This document shows positions 32,793-49,733 of a DNA stretch of 64,000 nucleotides, one piece after another. A program made the position numbers and the translations under genes. The notes beneath the pieces are model-generated. The model made no database searches and was not told where the DNA came from. It was given only the letters and a program-made list of their open reading frames with translations. The stretch's first letter is position 1. Each line of letters starts with the position of its first letter. Source of the DNA: Atkinsonella hypoxylon (Eukaryota; Ascomycota; Sordariomycetes; Hypocreales; Clavicipitaceae); the NCBI GenBank assembly GCA_000729835.1, contig JFHB01000089.1, forward strand, positions 1 through 64,000, given 5' to 3'.

Positions 32793-35206
32793 GGTGGGTG
32801 GCAACCAAGTTACAGTACAAGACGAGCAAGACGGGCTCGAATAGGGAGGGGAGAGCAATGCAATGCATTGGCTTGCGTAACCCGTCACAGGATCTGTCAC
32901 CCCGCGCGCCCACGTTTGGACATTCCGGGCATGCTTGGGTGGCGTCGGATGACCTAGGGTCTAGCCTTTTCTTGCCTGCCCAGCGTTGTTCTTTAGCCTC
33001 GCGCGATGCGGCCCAGGAGGACTTGGACTGCGCGGTGACGAAACTATCCTTTTCTTTAACAGACTGTACCCACACCGGTGTGACTACTGTGCACACGACG
33101 TGCCTAGATCTTGCCGAGATGATGGGGGCTAGCGAGGCACTGTAGCTGATTTGCTCATACAACGGAGTAGAGTGCTCCGTAGAGTACTCCGTAGAGGTGC
33201 CTGCTAACTATTCGTGTGTCGAGTCGGATAATATTCCGGTTAACAAGCCCTCTGCGGGCGTTGGGACTGTAAAAGGGATCCCGAGAGATGTTCATGCGGT
33301 TGGGTGTCAAGACCAAATTTCCACAAATCAAGCACATAGTCTAGTCAATTAACAAGGTGAAGACTTCAAAACGCTCGTCATGGTGTTGCATGCTTCTTCC
33401 TCTGCGGGGGATAAGGCTGGCTATCTGATCCGAACGTCATGAAGTCTTCTTTGTCAGGGTCGACGCACGTGTTGGCTATGGAAAAGATGGTGACTTTTTT
33501 TTTTCCTTGCATTGTAGTAGAAAAATTGCCAAACATTGTGTTCGACTGTCGAATGCCCTTCCTTGTCTACGCAGCAAGAGGACGATCATTGTGTGTTTTG
33601 ACCAAGAGGGATTTGGGCTTTTATCCTACAGGGTAGGTTAAGTTCGTTGGTCCACCTAGAACTAGAACAATCTTTCATTAGGTCGACAGTGACACAGACC
33701 AGGTCTGTCTTTGATCCCGTCCAACAAGCCAACTGATTCTACAGTAAAATTACCGGTCCATGCTTCTGGAATGATGGTATTAGTACCATGTGTGGCGTGG
33801 TCGCAGAGACGTCAGTGCCCGTTGTTGGGTGCGCGATATGACATACTGATCAGCGGTCACATATCATCCTCATCTTTGCTCTTCGCACAAGCTCCCAACA
33901 GCACAGAGACGTGGACGACCCGCACGTTCCGTCAAGGCCCACCAGCCAGAGCAATAGCGGTCAAAGTACCGTTTGACTTCCTGTTCGACCAACTGCCACA
34001 GGGGAGGCTGTTCAGAAGCGGTGATACAATATAAACGGATGTAATTTTCGAGTGAGGTTCAGGGGTGATGGCCCCGTTCTGATGTCGAGACTTGGGAAGT
34101 CCGGACCTCAGTTTCCGAGAGGACTTTGAAACCGTGATTACGAATCTTGTCTCTGTGCAGAGTCCTAGGGCCGGACTCGCTCTGTGCTGTCTGCGGTCTT
34201 TGGTCCACGATGTATGGCTTCCGTGTACGGCTTAGCGTCAACATGTCGTGGATGACGGGGGCCATCCAATCTAGTTTCCGTAGCACACTGATGTATCTGC
34301 TTTCAAGTCGGTGAAGCTGCCGAGCCATACATACCCCTTATGATTCCTGAAATGCATAGAGGAGAGGCACATGGCATGATGCCAGGGAGGACGGTTGGGC
34401 AGAGACAAAAGGGGTGAAGTGAGCCTAGGAGCTATGTAGTGACGAGTTTTGCCACTTACATATATGGCGGCTTGTCCAAGGACAAAGTTGATGTTTGGCG
34501 TCAACTATTACGCGAGACAGACGTTTTCGTCTTACTGTCCTAGCTTAGTGACAATTGTTCAGGCCACACTGGTAACGAGGTCCATCTGTCGCATTTCGCC
34601 GCTAAAAATACGTATTAGGAGCTAGTTTAACATCCCAACTACTAGCACTTCTCACAATACCATGTTTAAGCTACCTTATAGTCATCAACATAAAAAACTA
34701 AGCGGCCATTTCCTGTAGCATATGTCGCGGATGTCTAGGCAAGTTATGCTACATTGGCTAGGCTTTAGAAGATTTTCGCAACTTTGCAAGCACAGTCTGC
34801 TTGAGATTCGCGAGCCCTAACTACTATGGTTTTCCACATAGGCGAAACCTGTATCTAACTATCTTCAAGTTCCCTCAATGGACTAAACTACAGAGGTTTG
34901 CGTTAGGCTGGACTAAATAAGCAGAATAAAATTGTGTCCTCAGACAGCGTCAAAATTAAATGGGAGAGCAGCACCCTGAGGGCATATAGGAAAGTACATG
35001 CGCGTGCCTGGACGAAAAGGTCGAAACCAGATGTTTCTTGTCTTGCTTGCAGTGAAATCTCCTCTGTAGCATCTAGATTGAAGAAAGAAGTGAGGTCAGT
35101 TGAGACAACGTGGAAGATGATCTAAGCTCGGTTTCACTAGTCTTTCGTCTGCCTACCAGCGTCATCTTTGTCTGGCCGTCTAAACATAAGTCAACGATTA
35201 AGCTTT

Positions 35207-35975
35207 CTAGCTGCATAGTTGCTGATTCACTGTCCACTCTCCCAGATCCATCGCATTCACTGTGAAATCGTCAACCCAATCATCCCAGCTGGTATTGCCT
35301 ACTAGCTGCTTCGGCATACAGCTTTCTAGCATATTACCATCGATTCGAACCAGCGCAGTCGATTTGGGATGCCCGATAACATCGAAGAGTTCACCTTCTG
35401 TCAGGTGACTGAGTTGGGAGGCTGTAAAGACGACATTTGCGCCACTCAAGTCTGTTGATTTATTAGCTGCAGTATTCTATATAGGGAAGGACACCAACCT
35501 CCATGCACGTAACCTGCTTGATGGAAGGCGGAGACTAGCTGCAGTAACTGCTTTGTTATTTTGAGAATAATATCCGCCTCCAACCACTCGCCGCTAACAT
35601 GATAATCAGCGACTATGCTGTTAACCGAGGGCCTGAGGAGTTCTGTCACAATGCATTGATGATGACCGTTGGGGCCGACACGAACAAAAGAGTCGATGAG
35701 TTGGGCAATGTGGTGAGACCCTACAAGGTGACAGATGGATTTGAGGTTCAAGAGCTCAACAGATGGGATGGTACTGTCAGCTGTGTCTATCTTCAGAGCC
35801 GCCCAAGTCCCAAGACCTGGAAAGTTAGTGGCATAACAAAATAAAGCTTCTCGTACTCAGCTTACAGAGTGTCCCTCGCAAGCTACACAATGGAAAAGTT
35901 TCCCTATCCTAGTTTATGCACAACCTTGTAACGTTTGTTTTTGAACGTGCCCCCTAAGACAACAGGGTGGTAGCC
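35207..35975 (-). pseudogene. Broken SRPK-like protein kinase gene
   Basis: On the minus strand the start of an SRPK-type kinase domain is clear: GYHPVVLGGTFKNKRYKVVH then KLG-stop-GNFSIV-stop-LARD. The two stops (plus-strand 35904-35906 and 35883-35885) are TAG where tryptophan TGG is expected in the glycine-rich loop and in the VWLARD strand. An intron with a CACTAAC branch follows, but joining the exon ending at 35866 to the one starting at 35816 needs a one-base shift. The next exons (35816-35499 and 35451-35207) join well and hold WAALKI (ATP-binding Lys) and the catalytic loop HGDLSGANVVF. Soon after DLGE, in place of DFG, the frame stops, and I cannot find the rest of the C-lobe. So it has stops, a frame break and a truncation. 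No working product is expected. Confidence 0.77.
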
Positions 35976-36819
35976 GCTCGGACGACACGACGAAATTATT
36001 TTTTGGTTGTACAGTAAATTCGATAGGGGTTGTGCAGTGAATTGATCCATAGAGGGCTGTGTGGTCCATTGCCCGTAGGCAGATACCGCTGGGTGTTCTG
36101 TGAAGTTGAACGCCAGCCAAGATGAGGATGAAGGGGTCGTAAGCTCTTACGCTTTGTTGCAGGGTCTGATGCGTCCCACGAATAACTAATTTATCATCCA
36201 AGGTAGCCAGCCACGTGGCTGCATGTTGGAAACCCAAGCGCCTCCCCCTCTACTGTCCACCACGACTATTCGCCCAGAGCTGCCGAGCCATCTTTTGCAT
36301 TCGAGAAGGCAGTTTGTAGTAATGTGCAATTGCAATTGCAATTGTAATTGGGTCTGGTACCTAGGTAGTTGAATCTATATATACTTCTCTGCCGACGATT
36401 AGTGGTCACTGTTGTCAACATTAGATGGACGGAAAGGAGAAGAAAAACGGCAATTATAGACTGGGGATTGAAGTGAGTTGATTATCATTACCCTATTTGA
36501 TTTATTGTACAAGAGGCCAGACTGTATTATGCGAAAACGAGTCTAGTCCGGTCAATTCAATTTTGAATGATGAACCCCCGCCATTGGCGATACTAAGCTA
36601 TCTATCAGTCAGTCCTTTTAGCAGGCGGTGTACGGAGTAGCGCACTTCGAAACTTCGATGACCTTGCTAGCGCCAATTCTGCCGCATCCAGATGTAGACA
36701 GGTGCCTCTTCGCAATACAGACGCTCATCACCGCGTCGCCCTCAAACGATGCCGACCCTGTCATGCATGGCTAATCTTCACGCATCTTCAGTGTGGTGAG
36801 ATGAGAGCCTACTCACTCG
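35976..36819. other. Upstream region of IML1
   Basis: About 840 bases between the kinase relic and the IML1 start. It holds four tandem GCAATT/TGCAAT units at 36325-36350, a CTAGGTAG motif at 36361-36368 and a TACGGAGTAG motif at 36631-36640. An open frame on the minus strand at 36237-35914 overlaps the start of the kinase relic in a different frame and has no recognisable domain. The IML1 promoter must be in the right part. Confidence 0.55.
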
Positions 36820-42704
<5,885 letters not shown>

Positions 42705-43948
42705 TAATCTGTAATGTTATTTATCTAATGAAGATGATGCATCGATATGAAATTGACTGTACGGGAAACCAAAATGGGTTTAGTTACATGTCCTGTAAAG
42801 AATGCGCCCTGAGTTTCAATTCCGTGATATCAATCATGGTGCAATGTGAAAGACATAATGAGTCTGACAGCTTCTATACCCACCACTTCGAAAGGGGATT
42901 TTAAGACGTTGCGACTTCCGTATTCGAAGATCAGACCTGGAGAAACTGGTTGTCACTACGTAGTTTCTGAACCCAACCTCTTTTCAAAGCTTTGACGACG
43001 CAGGTAGTCTACGCTCGTGCTCACAACCTTCCAAATCATAGTTCAAGCCGCTCAGATAGCCTGCCAGTATCACAATGACGAGCAAAACATAATCCCAAGA
43101 TTCAACACAATGTGCACTGGATGTAAACTGATGGGCTAAACATATCCATTGTGCAGAAATCCAGTTCAATACAGCTTGCATTGCGACCCTGGGCATGTGC
43201 TGTTTGTCTACCGATTCCATAGCAATGTGCATGCTTGCAATGTATTACGGCCCCTAGCGATCTTCAAACATGCAATCCATTTGAGATTCTTTTGAGCAGA
43301 AATTTATTCTCAATTGATCTTATTTGATACCTTCGATCCTGTGCTTCATGTTGATTGAAGTGCACGCCCTCATGAGTATGGACACGCGGGCGACTCGAGT
43401 CTTGAGCAGCGTTGCCTCAAGGTCCAACGCAAGCTCGGGCGGAGGAATGTATCTGGTTGCCTATCCGAACGGCGGGACTCAACGCCATTATCGGTTGATA
43501 CATTTCACGAAGCGAGGAACTGGACGGGCAGATTTGGTGTGGACTACTCGGGGTAGCGAGATCCAGCGACCTAGCGCAATGGAAGCTGAGAGATGGATAG
43601 TTGTTCGAAATACCACATACTGAAATACAAAATGTGCCTTCGCTCCTTGCATACATGGAAGCAGCTCCAAGACGAGTTATGCTGAACAGGGTATATAGCA
43701 TGTTCCGAAACTTATGATTCACGAAAAAGCTTCCCGGAGCAGATTCCCCACGTCTTCACTCCTCGTACCAGTAACGCGAGTCCGTAACATAGAGAATCCC
43801 ATTTATCTGATGGAAGACATGCGCTTCCTGCAACCCATGATGATCAAGCCCATTTAAAATATCCCGTCTATAAATCCGTGAACGCCACATGATGATCGCA
43901 AAGAACTTCCAACGCCCCCAAAATTTTCTATTCAAGTCGAGTGGGTGG
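42705..43948. other. Convergent spacer IML1 / SAP30-like gene
   Basis: About 1.24 kb. Open frames up to about 100 codons occur on both strands (for example 43324-43623 plus), but none has a domain or good splice signals. It contains two 3' regions. No repeat stands out. Confidence 0.55.
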
Positions 43949-44590
43949 TCAGGGAATAATCCCTTGCTGCCTGTTTGGCCCACCTCCCCTTGACGTTTTT
44001 AGGCTTCGAATTTTGTAGATAAAGTCCACTATTACGTCGTTTTCTTGTATGCCAAGGCTGTTGAAGTGTTTTCTCACAGACTTTGCTAGACCATCTTTGC
44101 TTCGTCGCCGGGCGTGCTGTTTCCGAATCATCGTGGGCGAGTATTGGCCAATGCTGCCTGGGAGCGAAAGCACGGTGTGATGGAATTTGCTAGCGAAAGC
44201 GGCGGGGGTGCTTAATTGATGCGCTCGGCGGTATGAATGTAGGACCTCACGTTCGAATGATGACCAGTTAATCTGCCACGGATTGAAAGTTGTCAGCGAT
44301 GGATCTCAATTGAAGGCATCGTGGTCAGGGGCGTAGAATCGGCGACCTTCCGAGCAGAGAGGAAAAGGTCGACTGAGGCTTACCGATGGAGTCTGGGGCT
44401 CAGCGGCAGTTCGTGATGGTGCTGACGTGGGTGCTACCGCTGCTTCGCGCAGTTGCGAGGCACTGGACTGGCTGACGCCTCGGCGCATCTTCGCGGAAGT
44501 AGGTTTGCTGTCGCTGCCTTTCTCCTTGGTAATGGTAGGAGTGTCGGGCTTGTGGTCGTCGCCAGCCCTTGAAGCCTTGGGTGGTGCCAT
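43949..44590 (-). CDS. Sap30-like Sin3-binding subunit of histone deacetylase complex
   Basis: Two exons on the minus strand, 44590-44384 and 44272-43949, give about 176 residues. The first exon is a disordered, Ser/Ala/Pro/Lys-rich N-terminus (MAPPKASRAG). The second starts INWSSFEREVLHSYRRAH and runs through IGQYSPTM, a basic RKQHARRRSKD segment, and the helix LAKSVRKHFNSLGIQEN followed by DVIVDFIYKI. This order is that of the Sap30 C-terminal domain that binds the PAH3 region of Sin3 in the Rpd3 complex. Donor GTAAGC and acceptor GGCAG are good. The last 12 residues (TSRGGGPNRQQGIIP) look unlike the family, so a further short intron near 44000 is possible. Confidence 0.8.
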
Positions 44591-45849
44591 TCTGAACACA
44601 ACAGTCGACAAGAATGTCTACTCTACTGCGCGTTCGACTGGAAGAATTGGATCCTGATTTCTCAAACGGCGTGAGGTCGACGATGTGTTGCCGAGGAAAA
44701 GAAGGGTGACCAGATGACGGCGGAGAGTGCACGACATTTTCAGCTGTCAGGACGGCGGTGAGCGATCTCGCATGTGTGGGAGTGAATAAACGCGCGACAA
44801 CGGGTTTTATTTAATTTAATTTAATTTATTTATTTTAAAGCAGTACAGCAACTAAACCCAAAACGGAAGAGGTACCTCCGCACCTATTTTCTGCTGCCTG
44901 TAACACAACTAAGAACTACGCGTTTAACTAAGTGCATGCTAACCTTAACAAGGAAAGATGGTGCGGGGCTACAGGCGATGACGCAATACCAATCTCGAGG
45001 TCTTTTCCCGGTCGGCACTCTTCCTTTTGATTTCCTGTATCGAACAACACCAGTACCGTCTTAGATCTGTGTCAAGGCAGAATCTCGCAGCAATCCCCCG
45101 CATAGGCAAGAATAGCCGTCCCGAGTCTTGTCGAATACCCTGCATAATTCCATAACCCAATAGCCACTTCGTGAGTCAGATTAGCTTCCCTGAGCTGAGC
45201 CATAGAGTCTGCACTACACTCACCTGCCATATCACGCTTCCCAGCACCTAATTGCGCAACTTCCTATGCACTCTTCTGCACTAATCTTAATCTTAACTGC
45301 TGTGTCAATACACGCAATGAAGTCCTCGGCCATGAAACGATCCCTATGGACTGGGAAGCGCGCGCAGTGAAGACACATAGCGTCTTCGGCAATCGGATTG
45401 TTCTGCATCACCTAGCTCATATGGCGATGGATGCTGATATTAACTTCTAAATGCTTGCACGTGCCAAGAGACCTCCGGAAGGACAATAGGGCCCCAGGAA
45501 CTTAGGAGCGTTCAGTAGAGAAGCAAGGAACAAAGGCGCTGTATTTACTCGACATAGGACTTCTCGTTGTATCGTCAGCACTTTGGTAGACCTGTCGACG
45601 CCACGGTGGTCATCTAAACGTACCATCGATCAAGTGCTATGCTAGTGCTCACGGCGGTTCTTTGTGCTTTGAAAACACGAACATACATGCTAATACTGCA
45701 ACTTAACTGTCAACCTTGACATACAACTAGAATGGAGAGAAGCAGCACATGGGATCTCCAGGATTCACAAAAGCATCCCTCCTCTCACCCACCAAAAAAA
45801 AAAAGGGGAGGAGGAGAGAGGGGCTGGTGCAGCAGATCGACTGACCACT
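44591..45849. other. Intergenic region between SAP30-like and thioesterase genes
   Basis: About 1.26 kb. The right part is the thioesterase 3' region, the left part the Sap30-like promoter. An AATTTAATTTA-type AT run of about 30 bases is at 44807-44838, and an A run is at 45800-45811. I see no gene. Confidence 0.6.
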
Positions 45850-46402
45850 CTACATCTTGGGCTCCGGATCAATATTTGCTTTCAAATGCTCGCAAATGCT
45901 CACAATCTCCCCATCCCCCTTCCTCCTCATCACACCCTTCAGAGTTGCCAGCCTCTTGCCCACCTGCATCGCCTCTACCTCAATTAGGACCTCTTGGCCC
46001 ATGGGGACGGGTCGAAAGTAGGTCACGTTGAGGTTGCGCGTCACGCCAAGGTACTGCCAGAAGCCAGGCTTGCCAACGAACACGAGGGGAAGCGTGGTGC
46101 ACATGTCAAAGAGAGTGGCGGCAGCACCGCCGTGCAGGTTGCCCAAGCGGTTGCAGTGGTCATCCAGGCAGGTGAATGAGAAGGTTAGACGGGCGGGAGG
46201 GCCTGCCTCGCCGGATATGACTTGTAGGTGAGGGGTGAGCCTGGACATCCATTCCTTGAGGAATGTTAGTTTTATATCAGGTGGGTTGTGCGTCTTGGTA
46301 ACTTACGCCGGCTCTCCAGCGGTCGTCGTCGTCTTTGGTAAGCCATGCTTTGGCTCGTTCGAGAGGGTCGTCGTATACATCTGTGTATTTCTTGTCGGAC
46401 AT
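45850..46402 (-). CDS. Hotdog-fold thioesterase (PaaI / ACOT13-like)
   Basis: Two exons on the minus strand, 46402-46307 and 46254-45850, join in phase 0 for 166 residues. Family members hydrolyse acyl-CoA thioesters; the substrate here is unknown. The segment NRLGNLHGGAAATLFDMCTT carries the family's HGG motif at about 73-75 followed by the substrate-contact helix with D82. A second strand region LNVTYFRPVPMGQEVLIEVE is typical of the hotdog sheet. The first exon, MSDKKYTDVYDDPLERAKAWL, is the usual fungal N-terminal helix. The intron has an AACTAAC branch site, GTAAGT donor and TCAAG acceptor. No targeting signal is evident. Confidence 0.87.
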
Positions 46403-47353
46403 GGTTACTGCTATAATATGAATGGCCAGATATGATAGTGGAGTGATAAGGCGCTGAGATTTTCCCATTTTTTTTTTTTTTTCCTCTTTAGAAAGTTATT
46501 TGTTAGAGGAGAAGGCTATATGAGTTGGTGACCGAGTGTACGATGTACGACGTGGGTCAACAGATGTGGGGTGTTTCGTTGTTCAACGGGAGTCCATGAA
46601 TAAATAAATCATGCGCGTTGATGTAAAGGAATGGAAGAATATGGGTAATTGGAGCATGCAATGCTGTTTTGCATGTTGTTTTATGAGAGTCTGTGATGAC
46701 CTGTGGGGTCAGAATGTCCTGACCTAACCTACCTGGGTAGATGAGCTGAATATGAGGGTGCTATGGGTCTTACTTTAGCCAATAATACCCATTCATGTAT
46801 TCACAGTAAGTAGACGTTATGATATAGACTTTTTTAAATTTTTTTTTTTTTTTTTTTCCCGCCTATTTTGGATATAGGTTTTGCTGGAAATGAATGCGGC
46901 GTGGGGTTTAACAAGGTAATAGATGGTAGGTACCTAGGGCACGAGTATTCGAGGTACATGTATCAGACCTCGGTTCGCGGCTGCGGATTATTGGAAAGGA
47001 CCACCAGACGCTTTAATTATTCGTGAGGAGGAAAACTGGCTGGGAGCTTAACGTTGAAGGAACCGTCATGTCTTATTGCCGAGGTTCCTTCACATAGGAC
47101 CGGAGAAGAGCAAGGGGGGGCAGGTGCCGACTCCTGACGCAAAGGTACATAGTTACATGTCAATATGTCCTACATCCTCGGGATCCACCCCCCGGCTAGA
47201 GTGCTTTCCCCATGTCTAGCAATTGACCCTTTCACGAACAGCCTCACGCAAGCTCGTGCGCCTTGGCGCCCCCAGGCCTACCAATTCCAGCGAATCCTTT
47301 CCCGCCAGTCCTCGATAGCACAAGCCGACGACGTGTGATATTGAGTCGCCGAG
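46403..47353. other. Divergent spacer thioesterase / PEX12
   Basis: About 950 bases between divergent starts. T runs lie at 46468-46481 and 46840-46857, and a GGTACCTAGG motif at 46927-46937. No gene is visible; both promoters lie here. Confidence 0.6.
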
Positions 47354-48631
47354 ATGGAGTTCGTCACGGCCCTTCGCTGCACGTTTGACGACAATAAGCC
47401 CTCGCTGTTTGAAGTGCTCTCGGAGCAGCAGCTCAACAATCTACTGCCACCAACGCTACGGTATCTCCTCACCGTTGCAACGCAGCGACATCCACGATAT
47501 CTTCTCCGCATACTCAACTCATTTCATGAACTCTATGCGCTGTCTATGCTCGTCGTCGAACGACACTACCTCTATACCCGTGGCGGATCGTTCACCGAAC
47601 ATTTCTACGGCCTCAAACGAGAAAAGGCCCTCAAGGGCGAGATACCCCGGGCGAGCGCAACTGCCCCGCATCTTGTGCGCGAAACCCTGAAGTTATCGAC
47701 TTCAGATATATGGAAAAATCTCGCGGTCTTGGTCGGCGTGCCGTATTTGAGGCGCAAGCTCGATGAAAGTTATGAAGTCAATGCGCCGAGGGCGTTGCTC
47801 GGGTCAGCGTATACCCGAATGCCAGAGAACCCAACTCTCAAAGACCGCTTCATGTACTACTACCGATGGTTCCTGACCAACATATACCCTAGCGTCAATG
47901 CCGCCTACTACTTTGCCATCCTGGCCTTCAATCTGGGTTACCTGTTTGATAGAACCAAATACCACAACCCGCTTATGTGGTTGATTGGCACCCGCCTTCG
48001 CCGTATGACGGGGCCGGATTACCAAGCCATCGAGGCATTGTCCAAGCCGAAACCCGGCAGCCGGCCAGGACCTCGATCATTACTCTCGCCCAGTGAGTGG
48101 GGTTCCAAGGCTCTTTCTAGCCTCTCAATGCTTTTGCCCTTGAGCATTTTCGCGCTCAAGTTCCTTGAGTGGTGGTATCAGTCAGATTTTGCGAAACAGT
48201 TGTCGCGCAAGGCAACCGAGAACATTGATCTACCCCCTCCTATTGTCAGAGGTGTCGAGAAGAAGTCTTCATCGACTGCGGAAGATACGGACAAGGAGAA
48301 TGTAGAGACAGGAGCCGATGACGAAGAGTTGACTGCTGACGATGCCCCTATCGCATTATCGTCCATGCTTCCTATCTATGTGGTGTCCACTCCACGGGAC
48401 TCCTCGCTATGTCCAATTTGCCAGGGCAATATTGTTACCCCAACAGCCTGCCAGACGGGCGTTGTCTATTGCTACTCGTGTATTCACAAATGGATTGAAG
48501 GCATACACGACAAGCAAGAAAGCTTCATGGCCAAGCGGGTCGGCAAGTGGGAAAGCGGAATAGGTCGGTGCGCAGTCACGGGGAAACGCGTGTTGGGCGG
48601 CACCGAAGGGCTACGTAGGGTTATGATTTAA
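47354..48631 (+). CDS. PEX12: Peroxin 12 (RING ubiquitin ligase of peroxisomal import)
   Basis: Membrane RING protein that with Pex2 and Pex10 ubiquitinates the import receptor Pex5 so that it can be recycled. Single exon, 425 residues. The N-terminal Pex2/Pex12 domain is seen in KPSLFEVLSEQQLNNLLPP and in VVERHYLYTRGGSFTEHFYG. Hydrophobic segments near 170-215 and 255-275 fit the membrane part. The C-terminal zinc-binding module near 353-385 is CPIC...TAC..GVVYCYSC, a degenerate RING with fewer cysteines than a classical RING, as is normal for Pex12. A hydrophilic acidic linker (about 285-330) separates the two. Confidence 0.96.
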   Translation: MEFVTALRCTFDDNKPSLFEVLSEQQLNNLLPPTLRYLLTVATQRHPRYLLRILNSFHELYALSMLVVERHYLYTRGGSFTEHFYGLKREKALKGEIPRASATAPHLVRETLKLSTSDIWKNLAVLVGVPYLRRKLDESYEVNAPRALLGSAYTRMPENPTLKDRFMYYYRWFLTNIYPSVNAAYYFAILAFNLGYLFDRTKYHNPLMWLIGTRLRRMTGPDYQAIEALSKPKPGSRPGPRSLLSPSEWGSKALSSLSMLLPLSIFALKFLEWWYQSDFAKQLSRKATENIDLPPPIVRGVEKKSSSTAEDTDKENVETGADDEELTADDAPIALSSMLPIYVVSTPRDSSLCPICQGNIVTPTACQTGVVYCYSCIHKWIEGIHDKQESFMAKRVGKWESGIGRCAVTGKRVLGGTEGLRRVMI

Positions 48632-49733
48632 AACCTAGGTGCTTGGGGAGGATTGCTACTTGATCATTGCATGAGGGGCGAGAGCCATTGGCGGCAGGCA
48701 AGTCTGTACAATCCCGACTGTAGGACTATGAGCATCGGCGGCGAATCGGATTATCGCGATACCACAATCAATCAGAAAGCTTTCAATAATGCAGCCTGCA
48801 CGCCTCACCTGTCTTGTCTTGTCTGTCTGCCATCAATGAAATGGCGCCGCATTTAGACAAGGCAACCATGACGTCCCGCCCGTGTCACCCGTGTCTTAGC
48901 CAGAAGAGGCATGCAGAACTAGCAATTGACCAATCACAAGCTGTCATTGTGTTCCACTTTCACAGTTCTCTGGAATGCAGAGTCCTACGCGACACCTAAC
49001 AACGGGACCATAACTATTGATCTTGGCGCATGCGGCGCACGGAATGGCTGCGGTCGAAGTGGACGTCTGCGACTCGTCACCCGGGAGTGGCTTTTTCTTT
49101 TTCATGTTTCACTCGAAAGCTGCCGACTTCCAGTTTTCGCCCACTTGTTATGTTAATCAAGGGTCTTGGCAGCCAGGGTAGACGGCACATCACCCTTGGT
49201 TTCACTGGCAGATAGATGAATGAATGACATGCTTTGGAATGAAGTCCTTCTGCATCCGTCAGAGACAAAGACTATTGTGTCAGCCATATTTCTTTCACAA
49301 TGAGTTCCTTGAGACATGCTCACCACTCGCATTGTCTTGTTTCCCGTTGGACTACCAGCATGGGAACCCTGGGCGAATCGACGTCTGGAATGGAATTGCT
49401 TGCCGGTCTACCAGTCTTGCGCCTGCTTTCGACTATATACAGCCACGAGCAGGTACGCAAGCGCTCTCTTTTCTAAAAAAGACCATCTTCAATGTTCCGT
49501 TGTGTGGGACATATATTCCAGCCACTTGATAATCGAACAATGGATTCAATATCAATATATAAGGAGAATGTCTGGGGCATTTCCTCCTCGCCAAGGGCCG
49601 AGCCTCCTCTTCAGACGTTGCTCACTGGACAGAACTTTATTACCAAATCTCTTAGAGCCTCGGACTTATCCTGATTTGACGATAGTCTCTCTTGAATCTG
49701 ATCGACAAAAGCTCTCACATCTTTCACTTTACT
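48632..49733. other. Intergenic region PEX12 / GH16
   Basis: About 1.1 kb. The first few hundred bases are the PEX12 3' region. The remainder should hold the GH16 promoter and perhaps a first exon encoding its signal peptide, which I could not find. AT-rich from about 49480 to 49560. Confidence 0.55.

Larger units (their letters stand above)
28984..35206. other. Gene-poor, repeat-containing island
   Basis: Over 6 kb with no gene I can support on either strand. The first kilobase is the FNIP promoter and leader and includes a GTG/GGT-rich run. Beyond that are many short, unconvincing open frames and several simple repeats listed separately (29371-29415, 30102-30140, 32279-32325, 32753-32792). 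34500-34960 is AT-rich. TACTCCGTA-type palindromes occur at 31206-31214 and 33163-33197. The composition changes repeatedly, as in regions built from decayed insertions. It leads into a broken kinase gene. Confidence 0.6.

Noticed and set aside
35914..36237. 107-codon minus-strand frame overlapping the kinase relic start
   Set aside because: Considered as a first exon of the kinase, but it reads through the kinase N-lobe in another frame and shows no conserved segment.
43324..43623. 99-codon plus-strand frame downstream of IML1
   Set aside because: No homologue recognised and no promoter or splice evidence; may be chance.
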